Of a stretch of 64,000 nucleotides of DNA, positions 17,780-26,036 are shown in pieces (position 1 is the first letter of the stretch; each line of letters opens with the position of its first letter). Position numbers and translations under genes: made by a program. The notes under the pieces were generated by a model, which was not told where the DNA came from, searched no databases, and saw only the letters and a list, made by a program, of their open reading frames with translations. The DNA comes from Pseudoalteromonas haloplanktis ATCC 14393 (GTDB lineage Bacteria; Pseudomonadota; Gammaproteobacteria; Enterobacterales; Alteromonadaceae), in NCBI RefSeq assembly GCF_000238355.1, contig NZ_AHCA01000003.1, forward strand, positions 1-64,000, read 5' to 3'.

Positions 17780-18958
17780 TTATAAATGTTGCTTATATAC
17801 GTCCAATGCCTGTGTTAAATCAGTAATTAGATCATCAACATCTTCAAGACCAATATGTAGGCGGATCACCGGGCCCAACTGCCATCCTGTCGCTGAGCGT
17901 AGACCTTTCATCGTTAAATTAGCGGTCACTAAACTCTCAAATCCCCCCCATGAAAAGCCCATTTTAAAATGCTCTAGATTATCTAAAAAAGCATCAATCG
18001 CCTCTTGATTACCTTCTTTCATTACAAATGAAAATAAGCCATTGCTGCCATCAAAGTCACGTTTGAAAAACTCATGGCCTGGGCAACTCTCAAAAGCGGG
18101 GTGACGAATATGATCAACTAATGGATGCTGCTCTAACCAGCTTGCCACTTCAATTGCGGCTTTCTCATGCTGCTTTAAACGCACAGCCATAGTACGTAAC
18201 CCCCGAAGTGCTAAATAAGCATCATCCGCAGAGGTACACTGACCAAGTAAGTAAGATTGCTCCCGTAATCTTGGCCAATATTTTTTATTTGCAACCGCAA
18301 CGCCCATCATCACGTCAGAATGACCAACAATATATTTAGTCGCCGCTTGAATGCTAATATCAACACCGTGCTCTAATGGGCGATAATGCAAGCCATTACC
18401 GTAGGTATTATCAAGCATGGTCATCACGCCGTGTTCATTAGCAACGGCAACCATTGCCGGTACATCTTGTACTTCCATGGTGATAGAGCCTGGTGATTCT
18501 AAAAATAACACCTTGGTATTTTCTTTGATCAGCGTTTTAATATCTGCGCCAATTGTTGGTGGATAATAGGTAGTTTCAACACCAAAGCCAGCTAAAATTT
18601 TATCGCAAAAATCACGGGTTGGTTCATAAGCATTATCAACCATTAAAATATGATCGCCAGCTTTCACAAAAGCCAGTAATGCACTACTAATTGCCGCTGC
18701 TCCGCATGGGTACAATGCGCAGCCTTCTCCGCCTTCCAATTCAGTAATTGCTTCTTGCAGTGCAAAATGTGTAGTAGTACCACGGCGCCCATAAAATAAC
18801 GTTTTATCACCCCGTTTTTTTGCCGCATCCTTAAGCTCAGCCACAGAGTCAAACACAATGGTTGACGCACGTTGTACAACAGGGTTAACAACGCCATGAG
18901 TATAGGCTTTTTTACGTCCTGCACTGACTAACTGCGTATTTTTATTACTTGTCGTCAT
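17780..18958 (-). CDS. metC: Cystathionine beta-lyase
   Basis: PLP enzyme of methionine synthesis that splits cystathionine into homocysteine, pyruvate and ammonia. It is 392 residues, like E. coli MetC (395). Visible marks are TLFYGRRGTTTHFALQ (about 53-68), the PLP lysine in SIQAATKYIVGHSD (about Lys208) and the beta-lyase-type FKMGFSWGGFESL (about 333-345), which separates it from MetB and gamma-lyases. RBS AAGGATTAATC precedes the ATG. It follows nudC by 46 bases on the same strand. No MetJ box was seen just upstream. Confidence 0.94.
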   Translation of the reverse strand: MTTSNKNTQLVSAGRKKAYTHGVVNPVVQRASTIVFDSVAELKDAAKKRGDKTLFYGRRGTTTHFALQEAITELEGGEGCALYPCGAAAISSALLAFVKAGDHILMVDNAYEPTRDFCDKILAGFGVETTYYPPTIGADIKTLIKENTKVLFLESPGSITMEVQDVPAMVAVANEHGVMTMLDNTYGNGLHYRPLEHGVDISIQAATKYIVGHSDVMMGVAVANKKYWPRLREQSYLLGQCTSADDAYLALRGLRTMAVRLKQHEKAAIEVASWLEQHPLVDHIRHPAFESCPGHEFFKRDFDGSNGLFSFVMKEGNQEAIDAFLDNLEHFKMGFSWGGFESLVTANLTMKGLRSATGWQLGPVIRLHIGLEDVDDLITDLTQALDVYKQHL

Positions 18959-19004
18959 GATTAATCCTTAAAAATATGTCATCAAAACTTGCATTAAAAA
19001 ATGC

Positions 19005-19928
19005 TTAATCGTTTAAATTACACCAGTGGTCAATTAGATACCGTGATATAGAGTCGGTGCGAGGTAACTTTAGATGGGTACCTTCGTCATGCCAATTACC
19101 AAAGCTTTTTATTTCTTCTCGGCTAAACCACTGGGCATCATCAAGCTCGTCTTTATCAACGTGAATATCTTCAGTGACGGCTTCCGCTATAAAACCTAGC
19201 ATAATTGATGAAGGGAACGGCCAAGGTTGTGAGGCAATATAACGAACATTGCCAACGACAATACCAGCCTCTTCCATCACTTCCCGTGCAACCGCTTGTT
19301 CAAGGCTTTCACCGGGGTCAACAAAACCCGCTAAAGATGAATACATACCCGGCGCCCATACAGCTTGGCGACCCAATAAACAGCGCTCAATACCATCGGC
19401 GAAAGTACGCGTTACCACCATGATCACCGCAGGATCTGTGCGTGGAAATGTTTGGTGTTTACATTGCTCGTTGCTACATAAACGCGAGTGGCCTGCTTCG
19501 ACAAGCATATTTTTGCTGCCGCATCGTCCGCAAAAACAATGTGTTGCATGCCAGTAGCACAAACCTCGCGCGAGGGCTGCCATTGAGCCTTGTTCAAGCG
19601 CAACATTCACCCCATAACGGCGAATATCAACAAACTCAGCATTGCCAATCAACTGTGTGACTAGCGCATCATCTAATTGGCTAACATCAAGTGCAAAATG
19701 GCTCGTTTGCTGCTCATCTAAACCTAAGAATATCGCCTCAGATAAATCTAAATTACGCACCGTTGCGAAGCTCAAAAATGTCACTACATAACTATTACTA
19801 TCAAATAAGGTTTGACTGTTTTTCACCAATAGCCAGCGGCTTTGCTCATTGACTTGAGCTGCTAACCAATTTGGCTCTTTACGTAAATTTGATGCTCGAT
19901 TTAACGACATTGCGGAGTAATTAAGCAT
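19005..19928 (-). CDS. nudC: NAD(+)/NADH diphosphatase, NudC (mRNA deNADding enzyme)
   Basis: Nudix hydrolase that cleaves NADH and, in E. coli, removes the NAD cap from RNA. The 307-residue product has the NudC zinc ribbon CFCGRCGSKN ... CSNEQCKHQTF (about residues 132-162), followed by the Nudix box GFVDPGESLEQAVAREVMEE (about 212-231, GX5EX7REVxEE) and the NudC hallmark SQPWPFPSS (about 244-252). RBS AAGGACGAGC precedes the ATG. Probably cotranscribed with metC downstream. Confidence 0.94.
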   Translation of the reverse strand: MLNYSAMSLNRASNLRKEPNWLAAQVNEQSRWLLVKNSQTLFDSNSYVVTFLSFATVRNLDLSEAIFLGLDEQQTSHFALDVSQLDDALVTQLIGNAEFVDIRRYGVNVALEQGSMAALARGLCYWHATHCFCGRCGSKNMLVEAGHSRLCSNEQCKHQTFPRTDPAVIMVVTRTFADGIERCLLGRQAVWAPGMYSSLAGFVDPGESLEQAVAREVMEEAGIVVGNVRYIASQPWPFPSSIMLGFIAEAVTEDIHVDKDELDDAQWFSREEIKSFGNWHDEGTHLKLPRTDSISRYLIDHWCNLND

Positions 19929-20007
19929 GCTCGTCCTTTTTATTATTTAGATGGCTAAAACTACCACAACACTCGGCCAAACCCAATTGTTAGCCACTGA
20001 TAAAAAG

Positions 20008-20036
20008 GCAAAAAAAAAGCCCTTACGGACTTTTTT
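20008..20036. terminator. Terminator of nagB
   Basis: AGTCC and GGGCT (minus strand) pair around four bases with long A and T runs on both sides. It lies 27 bases after nagB and may act in both directions. Confidence 0.7.
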
Positions 20037-20062
20037 GAACACACAATAAATTCTTTTTACAA

Positions 20063-20857
20063 TTACAATGTAGCTAAATGAGCCTGTAATTTTTGATTTT
20101 CTGCTTCGATATGCTGATAAAACTCTAAATCGTCAAGTTTACTTGCTGCTGCTTTATCAATCACAATCACAGCATCTTTATGCAGCTGAAGCGCAGATGC
20201 CGGACATTTAGCCATTAATGGCCCTTCAATCATGGCATGAACTGCATCGGCTTTATTTTCACCGGTAGCAAGTAAAACAACTTTTTTCGCTTCTAAAATT
20301 GTGCCAATACCCATGGTTATTGATAAATGGGGTTGATATTCATCCGCGGCAAAAAAACGCGCATTATCATCAACAGTTGCTTTAGTTAGCGTTTTTACGC
20401 GAGTACGTGAACACAGCCCTGATGAAGGTTCATTAAAGCCAATATGACCATTACGGCCAATGCCTAATAATTGCACATCAACGCCACCCGCTGCGGCTAT
20501 CTTATTTTCATATTCTTTACATGCAGTGATTGGATTTACTGCATCGCCAGGTGGTACAAAGGTATTCTCTTTATTGATATCAACATGATTAAATAGTTGC
20601 TCGTTCATAAAATAGCGGTAACTTTGTGGGTGCTCACCCGTTAAACCTAAGTACTCGTCCAAGTTAAACGTTGTCGCTTGTGAGAATGAAATATCACCCG
20701 CTTTATTTTTAGCAATTAATAGTTGGTATAACGCAACTGGCGTAGAGCCCGTTGCTAAACCGAGCACTGACGTTGGTTTTTTTTGTAATTGGGCTGCGAA
20801 AATATTTGCGCCATATGCAGCTACTGCTGCTGCATCATTTAAAATTACTATTTGCAT
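20063..20857 (-). CDS. nagB: Glucosamine-6-phosphate deaminase
   Basis: Converts glucosamine 6-phosphate to fructose 6-phosphate and ammonia, the last step of N-acetylglucosamine use. 264 residues, like E. coli NagB (266). Motifs: [13 protein letters not shown] (about residues 32-44), [10 protein letters not shown] (about 63-72, with the catalytic Asp), [17 protein letters not shown] (about 130-146, with the catalytic Asp region replaced by Arg-Asn-Gly-His as in the family) and SRTRVKTLT. It has its own promoter and NagR-like operator, separate from nagK-nagA-nagX, and a leader with two strong hairpins (20899-20969). Confidence 0.95.
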   Translation of the reverse strand: MQIVILNDAAAVAAYGANIFAAQLQKKPTSVLGLATGSTPVALYQLLIAKNKAGDISFSQATTFNLDEYLGLTGEHPQSYRYFMNEQLFNHVDINKENTFVPPGDAVNPITACKEYENKIAAAGGVDVQLLGIGRNGHIGFNEPSSGLCSRTRVKTLTKATVDDNARFFAADEYQPHLSITMGIGTILEAKKVVLLATGENKADAVHAMIEGPLMAKCPASALQLHKDAVIVIDKAAASKLDDLEFYQHIEAENQKLQAHLATL

Positions 20858-20898
20858 ATTTGTTTGCTCAGTTATTAAATTAGTTGATGAAAAAATGG

Positions 20899-20943
20899 GA
20901 TCTAAGTCCCAATTCCACGTGCAATCGAATTGGGCCTTAGATC
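20899..20943 (-). promoter_or_regulatory. nagB: nagB leader hairpin 2, terminator-like
   Basis: GATCTAAG-T-CCCAATTC (20899-20915) pairs with GAATTGGG-C-CTTAGATC (20927-20943): a 17-position stem with one mismatch and an 11-base loop. Read on the minus strand the stem is followed by CCA and six T. It lies downstream of the nagB promoter and 41 bases before the nagB ATG, so it looks like an attenuator or a regulated leader. Confidence 0.65.
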
Positions 20944-20946
20944 AAA

Positions 20947-20969
20947 CCAAACAGGGATACACTGTTTGG
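20947..20969 (-). promoter_or_regulatory. nagB: nagB leader hairpin 1
   Basis: CCAAACAG (20947-20954) and CTGTTTGG (20962-20969) are perfect eight-base arms around seven bases. It sits between the operator and hairpin 2 and could be either a leader hairpin or an operator-like palindrome. Confidence 0.6.
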
Positions 20970-20979
20970 CCAATACCAT

Positions 20980-20997
20980 TATGACAACGCTGTCATT
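20980..20997. promoter_or_regulatory. NagR-type operator at the nagB promoter
   Basis: TATGACAACGCTGTCATT matches, on the opposite strand, the 18-base palindrome upstream of nagK (24412-24429) at 17 of 18 positions. It overlaps the nagB -10. A LacI-type NagR is known to control such genes in Alteromonadales; no regulator gene lies in this window. Confidence 0.8.
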
Positions 20998-21023
20998 ATT
21001 ACCATTTCATTTTAGTTTGTAAA
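20995..21023 (-). promoter_or_regulatory. nagB: nagB promoter
   Basis: Minus strand: TTTACA -35 (21018-21023), 17-nt spacer, AATAAT -10 (20995-21000), each one base from consensus. The -10 overlaps the operator, as expected for repression. Confidence 0.65.
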
Positions 21024-21070
21024 GTAAAAGTGAATAAAAAAATTATTTTTACTGTTTTTAGTTGTGCGTT

Positions 21071-22210
21071 TTATACGCTAACAAATATTTTACGCTTATA
21101 CATCCAGTGTAAAACAAGGATTTGTACTAGTAACAAAGCAGTAACGCTAAGCAATGGTTGCCAAAGCTCAGGAACTGCATTAATAAAGCCACCGAATACA
21201 CTACGACTAATAAAAGCCCAATCGACTAAACTAGACGCTAGATAGATGATAATTGAATTTGCGCCAATTATAACGAATGGGTAAGCTAGTTTTTGACCAT
21301 TTAAAATATCAACTAAAGCATAGAATACAGCAAGTAATATAGCGCTCCAACCTACAGTGACAAGTACAAAAGAGCTCGTCCATAACTCTTTATTAACCGG
21401 GAATTGAAGATCCCACAACCAACCAAGGCAGACACTAATTACGCCGGCAATAAATAAGATCCCTGCTGTTTTCCATTCGCCAATTTGCTGTGCTCTGCTA
21501 ACAAGTTGCCCTACAAACACACCAATCATGGCATTTATAATGGCAGGAAAGCTCGATAATACGCCCTCAGGATCGACAGGTCGATTTTGATAGCTAATAC
21601 CGGGTAAAAAGTGTGTATCAAACCACGCATTCCAACTGCCTTGCGCACTCAAATCCCCTGCTATACCACCGGGCACTGGGATAAAACACAGTAGAATCCA
21701 ATAACCAATTAATAAACCGATGGCAGTAAATACTTGGGTGCGAATACTGGTATGCCACACTAACATGGCACAAAAAAACCATGCGATAGCAATGCGCCCA
21801 AGTACACTGGTGTAGCGAATTTCATCTAACGCTAAAGGAATACCAGTTCCCCACCCGTGGTTGTACATTATTCCTAATAAACATAATAACAGTAAACGCT
21901 TAACCGCTTTACGGTAGTAAACTTTGCGCTCATCCCATGATAGGTGATCAATACGCTTTGGTGCGAGCCCCATCGCCACGCCCGATAAAAAGATAAATAA
22001 TGGAAAAATTAAATCGTAAAATGTAAAACCATGCCAAGCACTATGTACAGTATGTGCTTCAAAAATTTTCCAGCCTGTCCAGCCTGTTAAGACAAATAAA
22101 GCGGCAAAAATAGATTGCCCCCCCAAAATCCAAAACATATCCATACCACGTAAAGCATCCAGTGATGCTAGACGCTTTTTAACCGGTTTTTCGCTGTGTG
22201 TTGTTGTCAT
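21071..22210 (-). CDS. nagX: NagX-like inner-membrane protein (DUF5009/HGSNAT-like acyltransferase)
   Basis: The 379-residue protein has about ten membrane helices and the family start KRLASLDALRGMDMFWILGG (about residues 12-31) with TFYDLIFPLFIFLSGVAMGL (about 63-82). It resembles the transmembrane domain of lysosomal heparan-alpha-glucosaminide N-acetyltransferase and the NagX proteins found in nag loci of Shewanella and Xanthomonas. Its function in GlcNAc use is not settled; acetyl transfer to amino sugars is a guess from the fold. It starts 20 bases after a strong terminator that follows nagA, so its expression needs read-through or an internal promoter. Confidence 0.85.
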   Translation of the reverse strand: MTTTHSEKPVKKRLASLDALRGMDMFWILGGQSIFAALFVLTGWTGWKIFEAHTVHSAWHGFTFYDLIFPLFIFLSGVAMGLAPKRIDHLSWDERKVYYRKAVKRLLLLCLLGIMYNHGWGTGIPLALDEIRYTSVLGRIAIAWFFCAMLVWHTSIRTQVFTAIGLLIGYWILLCFIPVPGGIAGDLSAQGSWNAWFDTHFLPGISYQNRPVDPEGVLSSFPAIINAMIGVFVGQLVSRAQQIGEWKTAGILFIAGVISVCLGWLWDLQFPVNKELWTSSFVLVTVGWSAILLAVFYALVDILNGQKLAYPFVIIGANSIIIYLASSLVDWAFISRSVFGGFINAVPELWQPLLSVTALLLVQILVLHWMYKRKIFVSV

Positions 22211-22229
22211 TTTATTTTACTCTTAAAAC

Positions 22230-22257
22230 AAAAAAGCCCCGCGATACAACGGCGGGG
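22230..22257 (-). terminator. Intrinsic terminator between nagA and nagX
   Basis: CCCCGC (22237-22242) and GCGGGG (22252-22257) form a GC stem; on the minus strand it is followed by six T. It lies 18 bases after nagA stops and directly before the nagX leader. Confidence 0.85.
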
Positions 22258-22274
22258 TTTTTTCCAGGGAAACG

Positions 22275-23393
22275 TTAGATTGCAATTCCAGCAATATAAG
22301 TTGCTTTGACATACTGCTGTTCATCGAGCACGACAAAGTCAGCATCAAAGCCATCAAGTAAACGTCCCTTGTTCTTGAGGTTCAAATATTGTGCCGGATA
22401 CAATGCAGCCATCCGTAAGCTTTCGCTTAGGCTAACATCTAAAGTATTAACAGTGTTGCGCACAGCGCTTGCCATATCTAAAACACTGCCCGCTAATTCG
22501 CCAGTGCTTGAATTTAATCTATCTCCGGTACGAATTACTTTTCGCCCATCAAAGAAATCAAATTCCATATCATCAGTGCCCACAGGTGGCATTGCATCCG
22601 TAACCAACATAATTTTGCCACGTTGCTTTGTACGAATTGCTAACTGCGCAGATAGAGGGTGCACATGGTGGCCATCAACAATCAATCCACACCAACTGTT
22701 ATCATGCCAAAGTGCGGCACCAACAACACCTGGCTCGCGCGATGTAAATGGCGACATAGCATTGTATAAATGCGTAAAGCCATCAGCGCCGGCATTAAGT
22801 GCAGCGATAGTTGTTTGATAATCGGCATTTGTATGACCGAGTGATACTTTCACACCACACGCAACTAAACGCTCAACATCGGCAATACTGACGTTTTCTG
22901 GCGCCAAGGTGACCATTTTGATGCCTAAATCTTGACGAGCATAAATGGCAAACTCTTGCTCGCTGATCGGGCGAATAAATTGTTCACTATGAGTGCCTTT
23001 TTTTGGAAAAGATAAATGCGGGCCTTCAAAGTGAATACCTAATACTCCCGGAACACCTTCACTGATAGCTTGCGCCGTTGCATCTGCGGCGGCTTGCATG
23101 ATTTCAACTTTATCTGTAATTAACGTTGGCATCAGTGCAGTTGTACCAAATTTCCCATGTGCTTTTGCGATACGGTCTAAGCAATCAGTGTTTTGCTGTG
23201 CGTTGAAAAATGCTCCACCACCGCCATTGACTTGAACGTCAATAAAACCGGGGGCAACAAGACCATTTAGCTCTATTACTGACTCAGTAGTTGTTTCTTC
23301 AAGCTTAAATACACCATTTTCAACACTAAATAATGCGTTATCAACAAAGTTTTCTGCGGTAAATAAGCGCGTAGCGCGATAGAAGGTTTTCAT
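22275..23393 (-). CDS. nagA: N-acetylglucosamine-6-phosphate deacetylase
   Basis: Amidohydrolase that removes acetate from GlcNAc-6-phosphate. 372 residues. Motifs: PGFIDVQVNGGGGAFF (about 52-67), the metal Glu in GIHFEGPHLSF (about 123-133), VSLGHTNADY with a metal His, FTHLYNAMSPFTSREPGVVGAAL and the catalytic Asp in VTDAMPPVG. The ATG overlaps the nagK stop by one base (TAATG), so the two are coupled. Acts between NagK and NagB in the catabolic route. Confidence 0.96.
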   Translation of the reverse strand: MKTFYRATRLFTAENFVDNALFSVENGVFKLEETTTESVIELNGLVAPGFIDVQVNGGGGAFFNAQQNTDCLDRIAKAHGKFGTTALMPTLITDKVEIMQAAADATAQAISEGVPGVLGIHFEGPHLSFPKKGTHSEQFIRPISEQEFAIYARQDLGIKMVTLAPENVSIADVERLVACGVKVSLGHTNADYQTTIAALNAGADGFTHLYNAMSPFTSREPGVVGAALWHDNSWCGLIVDGHHVHPLSAQLAIRTKQRGKIMLVTDAMPPVGTDDMEFDFFDGRKVIRTGDRLNSSTGELAGSVLDMASAVRNTVNTLDVSLSESLRMAALYPAQYLNLKNKGRLLDGFDADFVVLDEQQYVKATYIAGIAI

Positions 23394-24307
23394 TACAAGG
23401 CTACCTTTTGATCTTGTTCAAGTACCGATTGCTGGGCAAAGTAAATAGCCCCCATTTCTGGCGGTTGTTTTGGGATTTCGACCAGTTTTGCAATTTCAGG
23501 ATCAAGCCATTTATTTAATGGCTCAGCAAGACCACCAATCATAGATAAACGTGGTGGATTATTTTCTAATAAACGATGTGCTAATTGACTCACGTAGGCT
23601 GCGCCATCTTTTACGATAGCCAATGCAATCACGTCACCTTGGTGCGCCGCATCAAAAACATAGCGAGCAAGCTTAGCATAACTGCTGGACGGCTGCCCTG
23701 CCATTTGCTCTGCTATATCCATTGCATTTATTGCATTAAAATGATTCTTTATTACTGGAGTCAAAGCTGTTTGCGGACCTAAACCATCTAGCTCAACTAG
23801 CACCGCTTTAATAGCCTCAAGCCCCATCCAAGCGCCGCTCCCTTTATCGCCTAAAGCAAAACCGTGACCACCATAGTTCACCGATTGCCCTTTGACATGT
23901 GAAAAGCCACATGAGCCAGTGCCCGTAATAATAACGGCCCCATCACCGCCTTCATGAGCGCCGATGCATGCCGTATGTAAGTCTGTAGTTAAAAACATTT
24001 GTTTAAATGGATGTTCCCATTCTGTTATTTTTTCATACAAACTTGGTAAATTAACGCCTGCTAACCCTAAGCCAGCATAGATTTGGTGAATAGTTTCTAA
24101 CTGTAAACCGGCATCACGCATAGCCAGTTGTGTAGATACCATTATTGACTCTAATGTGCGCTCTAACCCATGTAATGGATTCGCGGGGCCACCTAGACCA
24201 GTTCCTAATACCCCATGTTGTGTAGAGTATATAGTTGCACGGCACTTAGTTCCGCCACCATCGATACCAATAAACAATTGGTCCTCATTCGCACTCTTAG
24301 CCATCAT
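23393..24307 (-). CDS. nagK: N-acetylglucosamine kinase, BadF/BadG ATPase type
   Basis: Phosphorylates cytoplasmic GlcNAc taken up without a PTS. The 304-residue protein has the sugar-kinase/actin fold: phosphate 1 motif LFIGIDGGGTKCRATIY (about residues 11-27), YAGLGLAGV, the phosphate 2 region AVIITGTGSCGFS (about 119-131) and ALGDKGSGAWMGLEAI, and the adenosine motif near SMIGGLAEPL. The family and the nag context support GlcNAc as substrate. First gene of nagK-nagA(-nagX); a NagR-type operator lies about 105 bases upstream over a TATAAT -10. Confidence 0.9.
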   Translation of the reverse strand: MMAKSANEDQLFIGIDGGGTKCRATIYSTQHGVLGTGLGGPANPLHGLERTLESIMVSTQLAMRDAGLQLETIHQIYAGLGLAGVNLPSLYEKITEWEHPFKQMFLTTDLHTACIGAHEGGDGAVIITGTGSCGFSHVKGQSVNYGGHGFALGDKGSGAWMGLEAIKAVLVELDGLGPQTALTPVIKNHFNAINAMDIAEQMAGQPSSSYAKLARYVFDAAHQGDVIALAIVKDGAAYVSQLAHRLLENNPPRLSMIGGLAEPLNKWLDPEIAKLVEIPKQPPEMGAIYFAQQSVLEQDQKVAL

Positions 24308-24411
24308 TTAACGACCTCTAACCTTCGTTTAATATTTGTATTAATCGCACCTTTTTTTATTATCTTAATGCGATTCACCCTCAACCCATGTTGAATTAAT
24401 GTTACACAACA

Positions 24412-24429
24412 AATGACAGCGTTGTCATT
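24412..24429. promoter_or_regulatory. NagR-type operator upstream of nagK
   Basis: AATGACAGCGTTGTCATT, with nine-base arms that pair except at the two centre-proximal positions. A minus-strand TATAAT -10 (24427-24432) overlaps its edge. Paired with the site at nagB it defines the local regulon. Confidence 0.8.
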
Positions 24430-24573
24430 ATATTTTTTATAAAAATTCACATATATCCCATATTTATCTCTAATTGACTGAATTAAATAAATAATTAAAA
24501 TCCACTAAATTAGTAGCAACTATTTTTCAACATAAAGAATAAAGCTTAAAAGTGACATAATTACCTAAATCAA

Positions 24574-24681
24574 TACCTAAAATAATGATTTAGCCATTTA
24601 TTTTAAAGGGACAAATAAATGGCTAATGGCTTAAAATACGCTGTGTAATGTTGTACCAGTTTACCTAAAACAATAATTTAG
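24574..24681. repeat. Inverted repeat flanked by 20-bp direct repeats, between nagK and an XRE gene
   Basis: TAGCCATTTATTT (24591-24603) and AAATAAATGGCTA (24613-24625) are perfect 13-base arms around nine bases. TACCTAAAATAATGATTTAG (24574-24593) recurs at 24662-24681 with two differences. The rest of the 381-base gap 24308-24688 holds the nagK promoter and operator, and otherwise AT-rich sequence without a gene. Confidence 0.7.
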
Positions 24682-24688
24682 TAAAGAA

Positions 24689-24901
24689 TCACTGCTTATA
24701 TTGGAATATTTTTTCTAGAGGCTGATTAAAAACAACCGCTATTTTAAAAGCAACCTCCAACGACGGGGAATATCTTGCAGCTTCAATTGCAGCTATGGTT
24801 TGGCGTGTAACCCCCACAGCATCTGCTAATTGTTGCTGTGTCATTTCATCATGTTGAAATCTCAATGTACGGATTGAATTGCTAATTGCTAACTTTGCCA
24901 T
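24689..24901 (-). CDS. Small XRE-family regulator (YozG-like)
   Basis: The 70-residue protein is nearly all one helix-turn-helix: SIRTLRFQHDEMTQQQLADAVGVTRQTIAAIEAARYSPSLEVAFKIAVVFNQPLEKIFQY. Such short XRE proteins usually pair with a small membrane protein, as here. I chose the ATG at 24901 because AAGGGG lies just upstream; a longer frame from 24952 overlaps the membrane gene. It begins one base after the stop of that gene, so they are coupled. Probably controls its own operon; the target is unknown. Confidence 0.85.
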   Translation of the reverse strand: MAKLAISNSIRTLRFQHDEMTQQQLADAVGVTRQTIAAIEAARYSPSLEVAFKIAVVFNQPLEKIFQYKQ

Positions 24902-24902
24902 T

Positions 24903-25331
24903 TTAACCCCTTTGCAATAGCCATACTTCCACAGCCCCTCCAATGATTTCACTCAGTAATGCAGCAATCACCAACTGGTGTACAGGACTCATAGGTATTG
25001 GATATACAGTATTGACTAATAAAGCAAATACAGCATTAACCACGCCTAATTGTAAAATAAACAAGCTCACACTTTTAGCCTTTAGTGCAATAGCCTGCTC
25101 TCGTTCATCTTTCGCCCGATTTGCATACTTGCTGTTAAATGCAGCCAAAATACTATGCATGACAACAAGCATAACCACCGTTTGAATCACAAGTTTTATC
25201 AACAAACCACTGGCAAGTGATGGATCCATTTGCGCTTCTGGAGTCATCGACAGCACAGCTTGCAGATAGTTAAACAAGACAACAAATGTAATAGCCACTT
25301 CTAGTAATCGTGATTTTTGTGTGTAACTCAT
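24903..25331 (-). CDS. Small membrane protein paired with an XRE regulator (DUF2178-like)
   Basis: The 142-residue protein has four hydrophobic segments (about residues 9-26, 45-64, 88-108, 115-135) and a central charged loop ANRAKDERE followed by QAIALKAKS, the D-E-R-E pattern seen in DUF2178-type membrane partners of XRE proteins. The ATG at 25331 follows GGAGGGGAT, a strong SD; the longer frame to 25388 is unlikely. A membrane-sensor role with the adjacent regulator is inferred from gene order only. Confidence 0.75.
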   Translation of the reverse strand: MSYTQKSRLLEVAITFVVLFNYLQAVLSMTPEAQMDPSLASGLLIKLVIQTVVMLVVMHSILAAFNSKYANRAKDEREQAIALKAKSVSLFILQLGVVNAVFALLVNTVYPIPMSPVHQLVIAALLSEIIGGAVEVWLLQRG

Positions 25332-25456
25332 ATCCCCTCCAACAATGTAAAGTAAAGCCAACTCAATGTTAAAAATAATTAACATCAATAACTATAGCTT
25401 CACACAGCAATCAAGTCAAAAATATTTAACATGGAGTTAAGAATTCTATACTTACA

Positions 25457-25963
25457 TTACAATAATAAAGTGTCATCAATGCAGTAAAAATGCTCTGCGC
25501 TTTGTTTCAATGCTTCTGCAGTCAGTTTATCAGCGCCGTACACATCGGCAGGTACATTATAATTATGCTGCAAGTGGCCAAGTAACAGCGCAAAATCACC
25601 ATCTCCGGAGAGTAAAACTACGCGGTCTAAATTTTTCCCCTGCTCTAGCATATCAATTGTAATTCCTACATCCCAGTCCCCCTTTGCACTGCCGTCCTTA
25701 CGTTGAATAAATGGCTTTAGTTTCACCTCAAAACCAATCGCCCGCAGAATATTCTGAAACTGAGATTGCTTTTCATCACCTCGATAAATAGCATACGCAA
25801 TCGCACATTCTATATCGTAGTCACGGCTGATCTGTGCCCAAAACGCATTGTAATCAAAGTTTTTGCGGTAACTTTCACGACAGGTGTAATAAATATTTTG
25901 TACATCAACAAAAATACCTACCTTAGGTTTTGAGCTTGCTAAACTGTGTGTTTCTTGCTTCAT
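25457..25963 (-). CDS. NYN-domain (LabA/DUF88-like) protein
   Basis: The 168-residue protein matches the NYN/LabA nuclease-like fold. The first Asp is in VGIFVDVQNIYYTCRE (about residues 15-30), a central KGDWDVGITIDML (about 94-106) supplies further acidic residues, and the core motif VVLLSGDGDFALLLGHL (about 114-130) carries the GDGDF signature. Such proteins are predicted PIN-like RNases; activity has not been shown for most. RBS AAGGAATAATGC precedes the ATG. It is divergent from the SatD-like gene, sharing the region with the half-site array. Confidence 0.88.
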   Translation of the reverse strand: MKQETHSLASSKPKVGIFVDVQNIYYTCRESYRKNFDYNAFWAQISRDYDIECAIAYAIYRGDEKQSQFQNILRAIGFEVKLKPFIQRKDGSAKGDWDVGITIDMLEQGKNLDRVVLLSGDGDFALLLGHLQHNYNVPADVYGADKLTAEALKQSAEHFYCIDDTLLL

Positions 25964-26036
25964 GCATTATTCCTTTTGATTATCACCCTACTGTAACATA
26001 CCTACGTCCACTTAAGACCTTGCATTTATCGCGTAA

